From a virus: a stretch of DNA of 27,451 nucleotides. The stretch is taken from positions 9,848 through 37,298 of the IMG/VR virus record IMGVR_UViG_3300037963_003939. The stretch is one strand, 5' to 3'. A model generated the notes under the pieces. It saw nothing but the letters and a program-made list of their open reading frames with translations, was not told where the DNA came from and did not search any database. Numbering within the stretch: position 1 is the stretch's first letter; each line of letters starts with the position of its first letter. This document shows, piece after piece, positions 7,334-18,000 of this stretch. The position numbers and the translations under genes were made by a program.

Positions 7334-7773
7334 ATGACATGGGTCGATTCAGATTCAATCTAAGTGACGGCAAAGCCCGTCAAGAACAAGTCGCGAAGAC
7401 TATCCTTGAGGTTACTGCGCGCCAAGAAGCAGCACAGGCGCTTGAGAATACGTTTGACCCCGAAGCGGGTAAAGTGACAGACAATCCATTTCCTGATGAC
7501 CCGCACGGTTACAATCTCATGACCGTTGCGCAACTGAAAGAGTTGTGCGCGCAGCGCGGTCTTGCCACATCCGGCAACAAATCCAAACTCATTGAGCGGT
7601 TGCAAGCCGCTGATGAATCAAATTCCTCCGAGGCCCCCGCTGAAGAAGCGGCTGCTGAAGAGGAACAGGTGGTCCCTGACGAAGAGTCAGCAGCCACCGA
7701 AGAGTCGGCTGATGCGGCCGAGGTAAGTGAGTCAAATGGAGACGACAGCAGTGAACAACAAGAGCCAGCATGA
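7330..7773 (+). CDS. SAP-domain protein with acidic tail
   Basis: A 147-aa protein with a GTG start in GTGA overlap with the previous gene; an ATG three codons on (7339), with GGTGA 5 nt before it, is an equally possible start. Residues 63-93 (LMTVAQLKELCAQRGLATSG, then NKSKLIERL) match the SAP/HeH consensus: helix, Gly loop, KS-(K/R)-L-I-x-R-L helix. SAP domains usually bind DNA and occur in virus genome-handling and virion proteins. From about residue 95 the chain is acidic and low in complexity (Ala, Glu and Ser with little else), likely disordered. It overlaps the following chaperone gene by about 38 nt. A role in tail assembly is suggested by position only. Confidence 0.65.
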   Translation: MNDMGRFRFNLSDGKARQEQVAKTILEVTARQEAAQALENTFDPEAGKVTDNPFPDDPHGYNLMTVAQLKELCAQRGLATSGNKSKLIERLQAADESNSSEAPAEEAAAEEEQVVPDEESAATEESADAAEVSESNGDDSSEQQEPA

Positions 7774-8122
7774 TAACTACACCGTGATTAGCGACATCAA
7801 TCGTTTGATGGTCGCGCCAGCAGCGGTAGAGCATATCATCAAAGTAGACCCCGAAGACGAGACGGCGGTCATGAAAATATGGGTGAAAGACCTGACCTTC
7901 TTGAAGATGCAAGAAGCCATCAAGTCCTTCGTATCAATAACCGGCACAGGCAATGTAGACCTTGACCTCGCGGGTTATTGGAAATACATGATGAGAGAGT
8001 GCATTGAGCGCACTGAACCCAACCTTTCAATGACGCAACTCATGGGGCTAAATACATACATCGGGCAGCAAATTACTGCCCTCCTTCCCCAACCACAGGA
8101 CCTAATTGCAGGCCCTTTGTGA
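7736..8122 (+). CDS. Tail assembly chaperone (lambda gpG-like)
   Basis: The ATG at 7736 gives METTAVNNKSQHDNYTVI and 128 aa; GTG codons at 7727 and 7751 are alternatives, the latter with a GGAG 9 nt upstream. The middle has VKDLTFLKMQEAIKSFVSI, then LDLAGYWKYMMRECIERTEP and a C-terminal LMGLNTYIGQQITALLP. This is the compact helical pattern seen in tail assembly chaperones encoded before tape measure genes. It ends at a TGA that overlaps the start of the next gene in the -1 frame, the hallmark of the G / G-T arrangement. The protein is expected to coat the tape measure during tube assembly and to be absent from the mature virion. Confidence 0.72.
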   Translation: METTAVNNKSQHDNYTVISDINRLMVAPAAVEHIIKVDPEDETAVMKIWVKDLTFLKMQEAIKSFVSITGTGNVDLDLAGYWKYMMRECIERTEPNLSMTQLMGLNTYIGQQITALLPQPQDLIAGPL

Positions 8123-8140
8123 TATGGCCTGAAAGGGCCG
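8113..8140 (+). promoter_or_regulatory. Probable programmed -1 frameshift site (slippery heptamer plus hairpin)
   Basis: The in-frame heptamer C CCT TTG (8113-8119) fits X XXY YYZ and stands directly before the TGA (8120-8122) of the first chaperone gene. After a 5-nt spacer a hairpin can form: 8125-8130 pairs with 8135-8140 (four G-C pairs flanked by two G-U pairs) around a GAAA tetraloop at 8131-8134. A -1 slip continues in the frame of the next gene at 8119, giving a fused chaperone of about 226 residues. The pattern is seen directly; slippage is inferred from the lambda G/G-T system. Confidence 0.7.
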
Positions 8141-8415
8141 AATCCCTATACCGTTCCATGAAGAACGAAACAGTGGATGATGCAGGGCAAATGCTCGATG
8201 GTATGGTCTATACCGTAGCGAAGCATTTCAACATCAGTATGGCGGAAGCGCGCCGTATGAGTGAAGAAGACTTCGCGACATCATTCGCGTGGGCAACAGC
8301 CGTATCGCGCGTCAAAGCCGATGAAATGGACAAAGTGACCGGAGAGATGAATAAAGGGCAACGAGTGGACAAAACAGGCACGGGTCAACCGTTCCCCGGT
8401 AGCGAAGGGTGGTGA
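8119..8415 (+). CDS. Second tail assembly chaperone (T-like extension)
   Basis: A 98-residue frame whose first codon is a GTG in GTGA overlap with the preceding stop, so it can be made by re-initiation, by -1 frameshifting as a fusion, or both. The sequence WPERAESLYRSMKNETVDDA followed by YTVAKHFNISMAEARRMSEE and FATSFAWATAVSRVKADEMD is helical, the usual make-up of the downstream T part of phage chaperone pairs that binds the tail tube protein. It ends in a polar tail (KTGTGQPFPGSEGW) 5 nt before the tape measure gene. Location is the strongest argument. Confidence 0.68.
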   Translation: MIWPERAESLYRSMKNETVDDAGQMLDGMVYTVAKHFNISMAEARRMSEEDFATSFAWATAVSRVKADEMDKVTGEMNKGQRVDKTGTGQPFPGSEGW

Positions 8416-8420
8416 AGTAA

Positions 8421-10097
8421 ATGGCGAATCCTGTTTTGGGTACCGATAGCATCACAGCGATGATTGAGGCGCAAAAGGGATTCGACGCAATGGCGTCATC
8501 TGTTGGTCTTGTTGAGCGAAAATACGCAGGGCTAAAGGGTGCAATCAAAGGCAACTTGTTTGTCAAGACCGCCATCCAAATGAAGGCTTGGGGTAAGTCA
8601 ATGACGAGTAGCATTGACATCATGTCAGATTGGCGCAACCTGTCAGACGAGGATAGAAAAGAGAGAAAGAAGAGCATGAGCATCATGCAGAAGATGCTTG
8701 TACCAATGATGGCTTACAGCAAAATTGGTGTAATTAACAACAAAATTATGGGCAGACACAACAACATTTTGACGCGCATGACGACGCGCTTCTTGAGCAT
8801 GTTTGCGATTTTAGGTCTTCTCATATTCATTTTCGCAGCCGTATCTATAGCAATTGATGGTGCAAACTCACCTATCGTGGAAATGACTGAAGGCATAAGA
8901 GGTTTGGAACAGGTAGTCGGCGGGATGGTGATTGTTTTCTCAGGTGAAGATGGTGAAGGTGGTCTGACCGGTGCAATCAATTTAGCATCAGCGGCTTTGG
9001 CTGCCTTCGTGATAGTTGGGATGGTGCTTGGGGCGAAGGTTGGGTTCATTGTGGCCGCTGGTATGGCAATCGTTGGTGTGTTCAACATGGTCAAGAATGC
9101 CACTGACTCTACAGGCGCGGCATGGATGGCCGCGCTTTCAGCCGCTTCTGTTGCAATAGGCGCGTTCCTTGTCCTGTTCACTAAGGTGACCCTTGCGGCT
9201 GCTTGGCCGGTCACTGCATTCTTCGCTGCTATATTCGCAGCAGGGTCCGCGTTTTGGGCTGTAGCCACAGGCAAAGGACGAGACGCGTTAGCGTGGGTTG
9301 CTGGATTCTTTGCCGCTATAGCATTCCTTATCGCCGCTTTCATAATCGGTGGGACAGCCCTTGTGTTATCCCCGTTTGTTCTTATCGGCGCGGCCATTAC
9401 TGCATTCGTTGTAGCCATTACCGCGCTTGTTATCAAGCACCGTGATTGGATATTGAACACTATTACAAACTTCTTTGAGGCAGTTGCGGAAAAGGGTACA
9501 AAATTCAAAGATGGATTTATCGCTGCTGCAACCTTTGTGCCAAGAACATTGTTCTCGGTGCAAACAAAAGTGTTCGGTGGATTCTTGAAATTTGGTGAAA
9601 AGGTTGTGGGATGGGGCAGGGGCCTCAAGACTGCATTTGAGGGCGGCATCATGAACGGTCTCAAGTATTTGTGGGACACACCGGCGCGCGCATGGAGTGG
9701 CTTCAAGAATGGCTTGGCTGGCGCGTTTTCGACATTTGTTCGTTGGTATAATAACAACGTCGCTGATTTCCTCAACTTTACAGTACCAAATTGGGTGCCT
9801 CGCATTGGTGGGCGGTCCGTATCTATCCCACCAAGAATCAACGTCCCTATGCTCGCTGAGGGTGGTATTGTAACCGGACCAACACTCGCCATGATTGGCG
9901 AAAAGGGACCTGAAGCCGTTGTACCATTGGGCAAAGAAGGCTATGGCATGGGCGGTAGTCACACGTTCAACATCAAAATCGATGTCAGTGGTGTTACTGA
10001 CCGCACCAGCAGAAAGGATTTGGCAATGCAAATCAGCGATGAAATACAGAAGGAAATGCGACGATACGGTCGTGGCACAACAAGGAAGGCGATTTGA
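8421..10097 (+). CDS. Tail tape measure protein
   Basis: A 558-aa protein starting MANPVLGTDSITAMIEAQKG. The N-terminal 110 residues are charged and helical. Hydrophobic segments follow at about 123-146, 187-222, 238-280 and 291-337, typical of the membrane-active centre of tape measure proteins. Near the C-terminus (479-504) stands AEGGIVTGPTLAMIGEKGPE and then AVVPLG, a signature seen in very many tape measure proteins. It sits after the chaperone pair and before the distal tail gene, as expected. Length sets tail length; 558 aa is short. It ends in TGATG, sharing its last A with the next start. No lysozyme or peptidase domain is visible, which may fit a host without a peptidoglycan wall. 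Confidence 0.9.
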   Translation: MANPVLGTDSITAMIEAQKGFDAMASSVGLVERKYAGLKGAIKGNLFVKTAIQMKAWGKSMTSSIDIMSDWRNLSDEDRKERKKSMSIMQKMLVPMMAYSKIGVINNKIMGRHNNILTRMTTRFLSMFAILGLLIFIFAAVSIAIDGANSPIVEMTEGIRGLEQVVGGMVIVFSGEDGEGGLTGAINLASAALAAFVIVGMVLGAKVGFIVAAGMAIVGVFNMVKNATDSTGAAWMAALSAASVAIGAFLVLFTKVTLAAAWPVTAFFAAIFAAGSAFWAVATGKGRDALAWVAGFFAAIAFLIAAFIIGGTALVLSPFVLIGAAITAFVVAITALVIKHRDWILNTITNFFEAVAEKGTKFKDGFIAAATFVPRTLFSVQTKVFGGFLKFGEKVVGWGRGLKTAFEGGIMNGLKYLWDTPARAWSGFKNGLAGAFSTFVRWYNNNVADFLNFTVPNWVPRIGGRSVSIPPRINVPMLAEGGIVTGPTLAMIGEKGPEAVVPLGKEGYGMGGSHTFNIKIDVSGVTDRTSRKDLAMQISDEIQKEMRRYGRGTTRKAI

Positions 10098-11344
10098 TGG
10101 GCACGAGCATGAGTGGTGGTTTGCCAATTCGATTGGTACAACGCAATGGTGACCTCATCAATCTGCAATGTACTGACTATTCCTTCAGTGTGCAGCGCGG
10201 TGTGACAGCCATACCTGTACCTGCGCTTGGTGAGCGAATTGGCGCGGACATGAATTTGGTCACCGTCGATATGAATTTCAATTGCGTTCTCACAGATGAC
10301 GATTGCTCAGGCACTGCTAAAGCGCCACGCGCTGCCGGTGCGACTATTGATTTCAGTACCGTCGCTGTGTTTGAAGCGACAGGTGACGAAGACGCAACTG
10401 ACGCGTTCATGGATGATGACGGTGGCTCTGTCACATGTGCGCAATTGAACGGCAAGACATTCAGCATCAAGACAACTCATCAAGTCACAGACTCACTCGC
10501 CCCTATTACAGTCAAATTTGACACAAGCATAGCACCTGCTGCAAGTAACGCGGGAACCACCATTCTGACTGTTGGTCTCAATGGTGTAGCCGACACAGGT
10601 GCCGCGCTCGCTACTGCGCTACACACAGCATTCACAGCGCACGTCGGCACGTTTGTGCCTGCTGTGACTGCTGCGGGTGGCAACACGTTCTCATCTGCAT
10701 TCACAGTCAACGCGGCAACTACAGGCAAGAATACAGGCTTTGGTAACTGTTCAATCACATTCACACAAAAGGAAGCGGGTCTCAACGGCAATTCAGGCAC
10801 ACCTTCGTTTTGGACTGACGAAGATAACGACAGTCTTGACATCCCTGCGCATCAAACAATGAGTGGTGGTTCGTCGACTCATTCATGCAAGTCGGCTGGT
10901 GACAAGATGCAAGACCTGATTGCAAATGTGGCAAACACAAATGTTGGTGGCGCGCTTGGTTCCGCATTCAATGTTCTTGGTGGTAAAACTGACAAAGGTG
11001 GTTTTGATGTGGACCTCCAAATGGATTTGCGCGGTGCTGGTGATGACTACATCGTCGGTGTGCAAATCCCCTATAATTCGTTGCTACACGCTGATGTAGG
11101 GACTGACTTACTTCCGTCAGGTTATGGTACGCGCAACTTCCTTCTCGTAACCGGTATTACGTCACCTGACTCACAGAACGCAGCAGGCAATGTCAACCCC
11201 GCATCGACCACTTTCGATTCGCGCGATATGCTCACCGGCATACGCGGTACAGTGACTTCATGTAACTTCAAATACGATGCCGGTAACACCGTATATTCCG
11301 CGGAGATTGCGTTCCAACCAATTGACTTAATCGTGGGGCTGTGA
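10097..11344 (+). CDS. Putative distal tail / baseplate protein
   Basis: I chose the ATG at 10097 (MGTSMSGGLPIRLVQRNGDL) over the TTG at 10094. The product is 415 aa and beta-rich. The first 75 residues and the last 110 (DVDLQMDLRGAGDDYIVGVQ and onward to AEIAFQPIDLIVGL) seem to form one domain, with a Gly/Thr/Ala-rich insertion between, containing ITFTQKEAGLNGNSGTPSFW near residues 220-240. It has more Cys than its neighbours (e.g. CVLTDDDC). The gene right after the tape measure usually encodes the distal tail or hub protein (Dit or lambda gpM/gpL types), hence the call. It could also be a second tube-like protein. No peptidase motif was seen. Confidence 0.55.
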   Translation: MGTSMSGGLPIRLVQRNGDLINLQCTDYSFSVQRGVTAIPVPALGERIGADMNLVTVDMNFNCVLTDDDCSGTAKAPRAAGATIDFSTVAVFEATGDEDATDAFMDDDGGSVTCAQLNGKTFSIKTTHQVTDSLAPITVKFDTSIAPAASNAGTTILTVGLNGVADTGAALATALHTAFTAHVGTFVPAVTAAGGNTFSSAFTVNAATTGKNTGFGNCSITFTQKEAGLNGNSGTPSFWTDEDNDSLDIPAHQTMSGGSSTHSCKSAGDKMQDLIANVANTNVGGALGSAFNVLGGKTDKGGFDVDLQMDLRGAGDDYIVGVQIPYNSLLHADVGTDLLPSGYGTRNFLLVTGITSPDSQNAAGNVNPASTTFDSRDMLTGIRGTVTSCNFKYDAGNTVYSAEIAFQPIDLIVGL

Positions 11345-11348
11345 TACA

Positions 11349-12060
11349 ATGACAGTGATTGGTGGCAACAGCAACGCGTTATTCTTCAATGGCGTGAGTG
11401 ATGCTGTTGTTGTCCCACAGGCAACCTTTGAGCGCACAGGTCTCAAACTTGCAAATGGTGCGCGTAGTAGTGCGACAACTACAGGACAGGCGAATAGTGA
11501 GTATGACCGCAACATCGCTCAGGTTCTTACATCGTTTACCGTCGAAGCATTCGTTGCACCTGACCACGGTGGTGTCGTTGTGGTCAAACCTGACTTGTTT
11601 GAATTGCGTGTTGGTGGTGTGGGGGCACCCGCCCCTGCATCGTTTTCAGTTCACATGCGCGACGACAAGACAGGTAAGAAGACATTTACCGCAGCATCGG
11701 CCGTCCCTGTCGTAGTCGGTGGTTCGCGCGTTGGTTGGGACGGTCTTGTCTACCCACGCGATGGTGCAACATTCATGCAATCAGGTACAAACCTGAATGA
11801 AGACTCGCGTGAGTTACTACACGTTGTTGGCTCATTCGATGGTAAACAAGTCAAGGTTTACATCAACACAGAATTGGTTGCGTCGGTCAAACTTGAGAAG
11901 CATTACGACCTCAAGATGAACGAGAATGACCTCTACATTGGTGGGCGCGGTGGTGAGTATCGTGGCTACATTGAGTCAGTCCATTGGCGGCGCGGAACAT
12001 CAGACCAAATCCGTGCGCTACCATTGACAGCAAGCACGGACTCTATCGGTCTATGGAGAT
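11349..12060 (+). other. LamG / concanavalin-like domain at the start of the giant protein
   Basis: About 235 codons. Seen directly: the N-terminal ALFFNGVSDAVVVP, a central FTVEAFVAP strand, HVVGSFDGKQVKVYINTELV, then NDLYIGGRGGEYRGYIESVH and the closing DSIGLWRFEE. This order of strands (start strand with F-x-G-x-S/D, mid-domain E-hydrophobic strand, F-D-G-x-x-V-x-V-Y-I-N, closing G-W-x-F) is characteristic of LamG-like jelly rolls that bind glycans or proteins. The domain is inferred from pattern, with high similarity to the consensus. Confidence 0.7.
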
Positions 12061-15000
12061 TTGAAGAGCCTGTAGAAGTTGACCAAAACGACTTCTACAT
12101 CGCATCAAATGTCACAGCAGGCGCGACCACAATCAACATCGGTGCGGCTGGTGCGCAAACACTGTATGAAACTATTACAGGTAAAGACAAATCCACATTC
12201 ACTACTACTCTCAATGTCGCGACAGACCACGGCCTCGGCAACTATCAAGTCGCAACACCAACAGGATTGCAGTCTATCGCGCACACACCATTCAATCTGA
12301 TGATTAACCCAACACTGTGTGACCACAAGATAGGCAAAGCGAACCTCTCGCCACCCGAGCGCGTTCGTCTTCTCAATATCGCGACAAACGGTGACCTCAC
12401 GGTGAACAGCATCCATCTTGATTTTGACACACATGCCACAGGCGCGCGTGGTGTTTTGCACAATCGCACTGCGTTCGTGACAGCCACCAATCTTGCGAAT
12501 GATAGCCACGTCGTGCTTGTAAGTGGAGACTTACTCGTTGATAGTGGCACAGGTACACCTTACCGTTCACCCGGCATCGGCACTCAGATGATTGACCGTA
12601 CAGGGCAAATGGTGATTGATGAATCAGGTAATCTGAATCATGGTGTGTTATTCTCAAGAAGCCTGTCTATAGGCAAATCGAGTAATCCGTTTGATGCTGC
12701 TTCATGGCCCAGCGCACTCGGTGACAAATTCAAGGAAGGGCATACTGCGCGTCACAAATACAGTCACCGCGCAGGTCACCCATACATGCAGATATTCCCA
12801 CCCGCGCAAGAAGAAAGATTGACCAAAACCATCGACGGTGCGTCTGATTCGTTTGATGTGACATTTGACGGTCAAAGCATTGGACTCAAAGACCAAGTAC
12901 CAATCAACACAATTGTTGGTCTTCATCGTCGAGCGTTTACAGGGCCGGTGACTAAAACCAAAACAAGTAGCACTGTCAATACTATTGTCGAAAATGGTCA
13001 TAACGCCACTGCGACATCAGCAGAATACAAGCGTGAAATCATCGCTATTGGTGGCGCAAATTTCGATGTAAGACCATTCTTACTCAAAGGACACGCCGCC
13101 GATTCTATCCTTTCCACTGATGCTGTGTATGACTTGCATCTTGCACCGGAAACTGAGTCGCGTATTGCTGTGCTGGAAGTGCCTTCTTTGGCACCTAACG
13201 CGGCACCATACGTTCAGATTCATTACAACGCGATTGACCTCACAGGTAGCAAAATGGGTGTTGCTACACCCATGCTTCTTATCGAAAAGACGGTACCTGC
13301 TGGCGGGTCTGTCATTGGTGGGCAAAGCGTTGCGGCACACATTGCGGCAGCAATCGCGGCAGGTATGACCATTCATGCGCCGGGTGGCATGATTCGTATT
13401 TCTGAATCGGTCGCTGGTGACTCCAATGAATCACTCAAGCCTCATCGTTTGGTGGGCGACAACACAGGTGGTCGACAATACGAGATTGAATTGGATGAAA
13501 GTCTTACGCCTGTAAATTACGCACCAACGCGTGAAGCGGATGGTGGGTGCGTGCCTCCCCAAGGAGTTGATGCGTCACACGTTACCAATGCGTCACATCC
13601 TTCGGTGTACAATCGCATTATTCTACAAGCACGAAATCGAGGTTTGCCTGACCCTCCACCAGCAGATGCTCCTACTTATTTCCGGCAGAAGCCTGCTATA
13701 GACAACGTCAACACGTCAGGTGCGTTCGATGTGGGTGCGGCAAATCAATCAAGTCACATTCACGAAGTATTCGACATCATCGATAATTACCGTGACCGCA
13801 ATGAACACGTTCTCATCGTCCAACCATCAAACCGGAACCGAGTAATGCAACTCGCTAAGGCCGCGGGTACATCAGATGCTTCTGACGACGCTACACACAT
13901 ATCATTGGAATATCTACAAGCGCGCGGTCGCATTGTAAGTTTCAATTCAATGACCGGCACAAATGGTCGAACACTGTTCATGGAGTGCCGTGGATTGATG
14001 GACGACATCAATGTAAGTAGTGACACACTTGCTGACGGTAGCCCCGATTCTCACCCAATTAAGGAAATTATGCCCGGCGCGCCTGTTGTCACAGTCACAC
14101 TCGGTGGACCGGGTCAAGGTGCAGTAAACACCAAGCCGACATTTGACCCATCACCATTGACTCGTCTTGGTTGGGCAACGCGTCGTGATTGCTCGACAAG
14201 TGTAGTTTCTGTAGTCAACCCCGGCGGTGGTGGCAGCATTGAGTTGAATGTGACGCCCCTAAACAACAACAACCCCGGACTTGCATCATGGGGCACATTT
14301 TGCTTTAGTGAGAAGGGACGTGTTTACACAACAGATGGCGCGCATGCGCTTTACATCAGCAAACAAGGTACGAAATTTTTGTTTGACCATCTTGCACAAA
14401 CAGGTTCGGGCAAATTTATCAACACAGACGGTAGCGAATCGGCTACGTTTTTGGCGTGGGTCGCGGCCAACAATGTGTTAGCCGAATCGGTTTTAGTTGC
14501 TGACCCTACTTTCGCAGAAAGCATTTGCCAAGATGGTTCTACCATCAATGACAGATTATTCCAATCTCTGCGCAGTGTCAACCACGATTATCAACTTGGT
14601 ACACAATACGCATCGACACGCGCGCTTGTAGAAATCCCACTGTTTCCGTATCATTTCTTTGAGAACCGCGAAGAAGGTATCTTCCCCGGCCCTGACAACA
14701 GTATGGCATTGGTGCTTGATGCAACAATGACAGCGCACTCATGGTCACCAAACCCTGTCGGTCGTCGCTGCAATGATTTCCTTGCAGCAGACCGTGAAGT
14801 CATGGGGTCTTACCATTTTACATGGATTAACAAAAAATACCAATCAGGCTCAAGAATTACTCTTGGTTATAATGCCACTAATGCAAGAGTCGAAATAGAG
14901 CCAGCGTCATTGTTCCCCGAATCTTCTTTTTCGTCATTAGGTACAGGTGAAGTACGAGATATGGACAACTCCTTGCGTAAGCGGCGCGCGTTCCTTCCGA

Positions 15001-18000
15001 ATGGTGAATGGTGCTATTATGTCAATAACCCACAAGTCGACGGCTACATCCAACTTGACACTGCTACACCCAACAACGGTATGAGTAGCAATTTCCTTGA
15101 GAGTTTGGCGGACAGTGGGTCAATCAATGTGGGAGGATATAGATTGGGCGAAGGTCAAGCAATCATCGCTGATGATGTTTACACACCAAGCGCCGCGCAA
15201 GAATTCCGTAACCCGTATTATCATGACCGCGCGAACGTAATGACTCAAGGTGGAAATAGCGACTATGGATTGCGGCAGTACGTTAGTGCAGTAGAATTCA
15301 AAGCAGGGCCTCGCGAAAATCCACACGGTGCGCGCATCGAAAGCGGCTGTCCAAAATTAAGAGTCACCCGTGTCGCAAGAACAGCACCAACACAAATCGT
15401 CTATGTTGACCGACCTGAATTGGTTACACATAGCGCGCCCAATCACCCATCAGGTGGTTCAGTTTTTGGTGCAAGATGTGAGCGAAATGGGCATGACTAC
15501 ATCGTGTTTGTAGACCCAAGTGCTTCTATTTATAGCAACGGTACTGAACTGATTATCGCTGCCGCACCGTGGGATTCCGCCGCACCTGCGCCAGCAACAG
15601 GCGTTGTAGCCGACGACATTCTTACAATACATTCATTGCGCACGACTTTGATTAGTGACTACAGTTCCAAAGTCGAAGACGCGGTGGTCAACTCAACATG
15701 GCATAATTCATTCGCGCCCGGCGGTCTTCGCCAAGGCGATACTGTTTGGATGAACATGCACTACACCAACCCTCACGCGATAGAAGGCATCTTCGCTAAA
15801 TCGCGCGGTGTTTACAATGAGTTTGAAGTATGGGGCGGATTCAATGAAGGGCGTAGCAATGTTGGAATAGAAGCGCGTGACACGGTCTATATGGAAAATT
15901 TCCTTATTGGTAACGATTGTCTTACAACCGCGCGTAACTACGCACAGCATGTCAACAAAACCATTGAGTTGAATTGGGTAGCATTAGGTCGCACTGCAAA
16001 CACAGCACCAATTGTTGCGTATGTTGACCCGTACCTATCTACCCAAGAACACGCGCGTGTTCTGCTCTATGATGTCGCGCATGATAGGGAAGCAGTGGCA
16101 TTCCAAGATTTATGGATGCAAGTGCAGTCAAGCCAGCGTGCAATGAAAATACGCAATCTCGATGTTGCGAATGGGTTCCGTACACAACGACGAGATATTC
16201 CGTACTCATACGGTACGCAGACAAGAGTGGGTGCGGCGGGTGTTTACGAACACACAGTCGCGAGTTTGACAGACATTGGTGGGTCATCACCCGCCGGTGT
16301 TGATTCAATGCTTACTACGTCAGGCAAGTCTGAATTCATAGAGTCGGCATACGCGCATCGGTCATGGTATTTCCCAAACGCAAAATTCAATGACACACTC
16401 AATATCACTGCTGCGCAAGCGGTTGTTCGTCAAACACCAAATTACATTCTCATCAATGATGATGAAAATAACCCTTGTCCTGTGGAAGGCGGCAATGACC
16501 GAACCAACAATTCAACATGTTGTCCTTCTTACGCGGCTATAGACCACGCGCTTACGTTGCAAAAAGCCTCTACTGACAATGTTTCAACAGCGGCCGAAGC
16601 AACAAAAGTATGGACTAATGCCGCCGATGCTTACCCATTCCAATCTACGTTTTTCGATACACCGGAAGGTACACGCGCAATCCCTGCTTTCCTTGCGTTG
16701 CGCGGCAATCGCAACACCCCCTTGTCACTCACTTCTCACAACGAACAACGGTTGCAACATCTACCTCATTGGACTCACATGGATTTCGTGCGTCGTTTGC
16801 GACTTGACCTTGGTGAAGTTGGTGTCAAAGAAGGTGTGACTGATATTGAGGCGGCCGCTCAAGAAATTGTACGTCTTGTAAACCAAGCGGGTGCGCTTAA
16901 CGGTCGAAGCAATCAGCGCCGACCTGCTGACCAATACCCCGGCGAATCAGAACGATTCGATATTACACAGCAAGGCACCAATCTAACTGCACACACAGAC
17001 TCAAGTCAACAGAGTGACCCGACCGCGCCACACCACGGTTCTGATTTTGCCATTACCGGTAGCACACATGACCCTGCACCGTTTTGGGACGACACCGCGT
17101 ATTCTTCGTTTGACCGCGGTAGTCACATGGGGTATTTGCGAGCGCACGTCGGGCGTGTTGTAGAAGACGCGGATGGGGTCGAAGGGTTTACTGTAGTTAT
17201 TCATTCAACTGTGCCCGGTGCGACGGGTCGCAATTTCTGCGTGTGGTTGGATAACAGCCGCGCACAATCTGCTTATCGACCACAATTCCTCGTTGGGCAT
17301 GGTGGAAGATTCCGCAATTTTTGGTGCCAACCTAACGAAGTGATGGGCGAAATGATGCACCCAGCACCCATGCCAATCAATAGACACGGGCGACCATTTG
17401 CACCAATCACTACCCTAAGTGAACTGACGACGGCCGATTCTGTAGCCGACGACCCAACTCACAATTCACATCTTGGATTCAATAGTGTAGCCAACGGCAA
17501 CATAGTAGCAGGGTCGGAAGTGCTTGCTGACGCAGGGAATTTGAATAATGAAACTCCTACAGGCCGTTCATCAAACACTGCTTACAACGAATCGTTTGAG
17601 CAAAAAAATCGCCCCGGCAGTCTTGTCGAAGGTTTGCGCGTTGGTACTCAAGCGCGCTCTCGTATCAATTGTGGTGGTCTTGTACAGGCAGGTATTCCGG
17701 GGTGGGCACCTGACGCGGGGCGATGGGGATTCGGTATCGAAGGAAATAACACCGAACGCGTAAGCACTATATTTGGTGCTGGTGGTGATTTGACCACATA
17801 CAGTGGGTATGTACCAACTACTGAGAAAGATGATACCGTGGGCGATAAGCCCCTGTATGGATTCCGTTTTGTTGACCATCTTGGTCGACGACATACGCTG
17901 CGCATGCTCTACAAACAACATGGTGTGGCCTTTTCTAACGACAACACGAGACTGCCGACCTCACTTGACAATGAGATTATGATTTACTTTGACGACCGTG

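Noticed and set aside
8714-9934. Long open frame of 406 codons on the - strand
   Set aside because: It lies wholly opposite the tape measure gene, whose + strand product has the clear GPEAVVPLG signature and membrane segments. The - strand product is low in complexity (Ala/Thr/Pro/Ile-rich), as expected for the complement of a hydrophobic gene.
9366-10127. Open frame of 253 codons on the - strand
   Set aside because: Opposite the end of the tape measure gene; the product has many scattered Cys and His and no domain pattern, and there is no gap for a promoter.
11345-11348. Possible promoter or terminator before the giant gene
   Set aside because: Only 4 nt separate the two genes, so the giant gene must be transcribed with the tail operon; no hairpin with a T-run was seen there or in the other small gaps.
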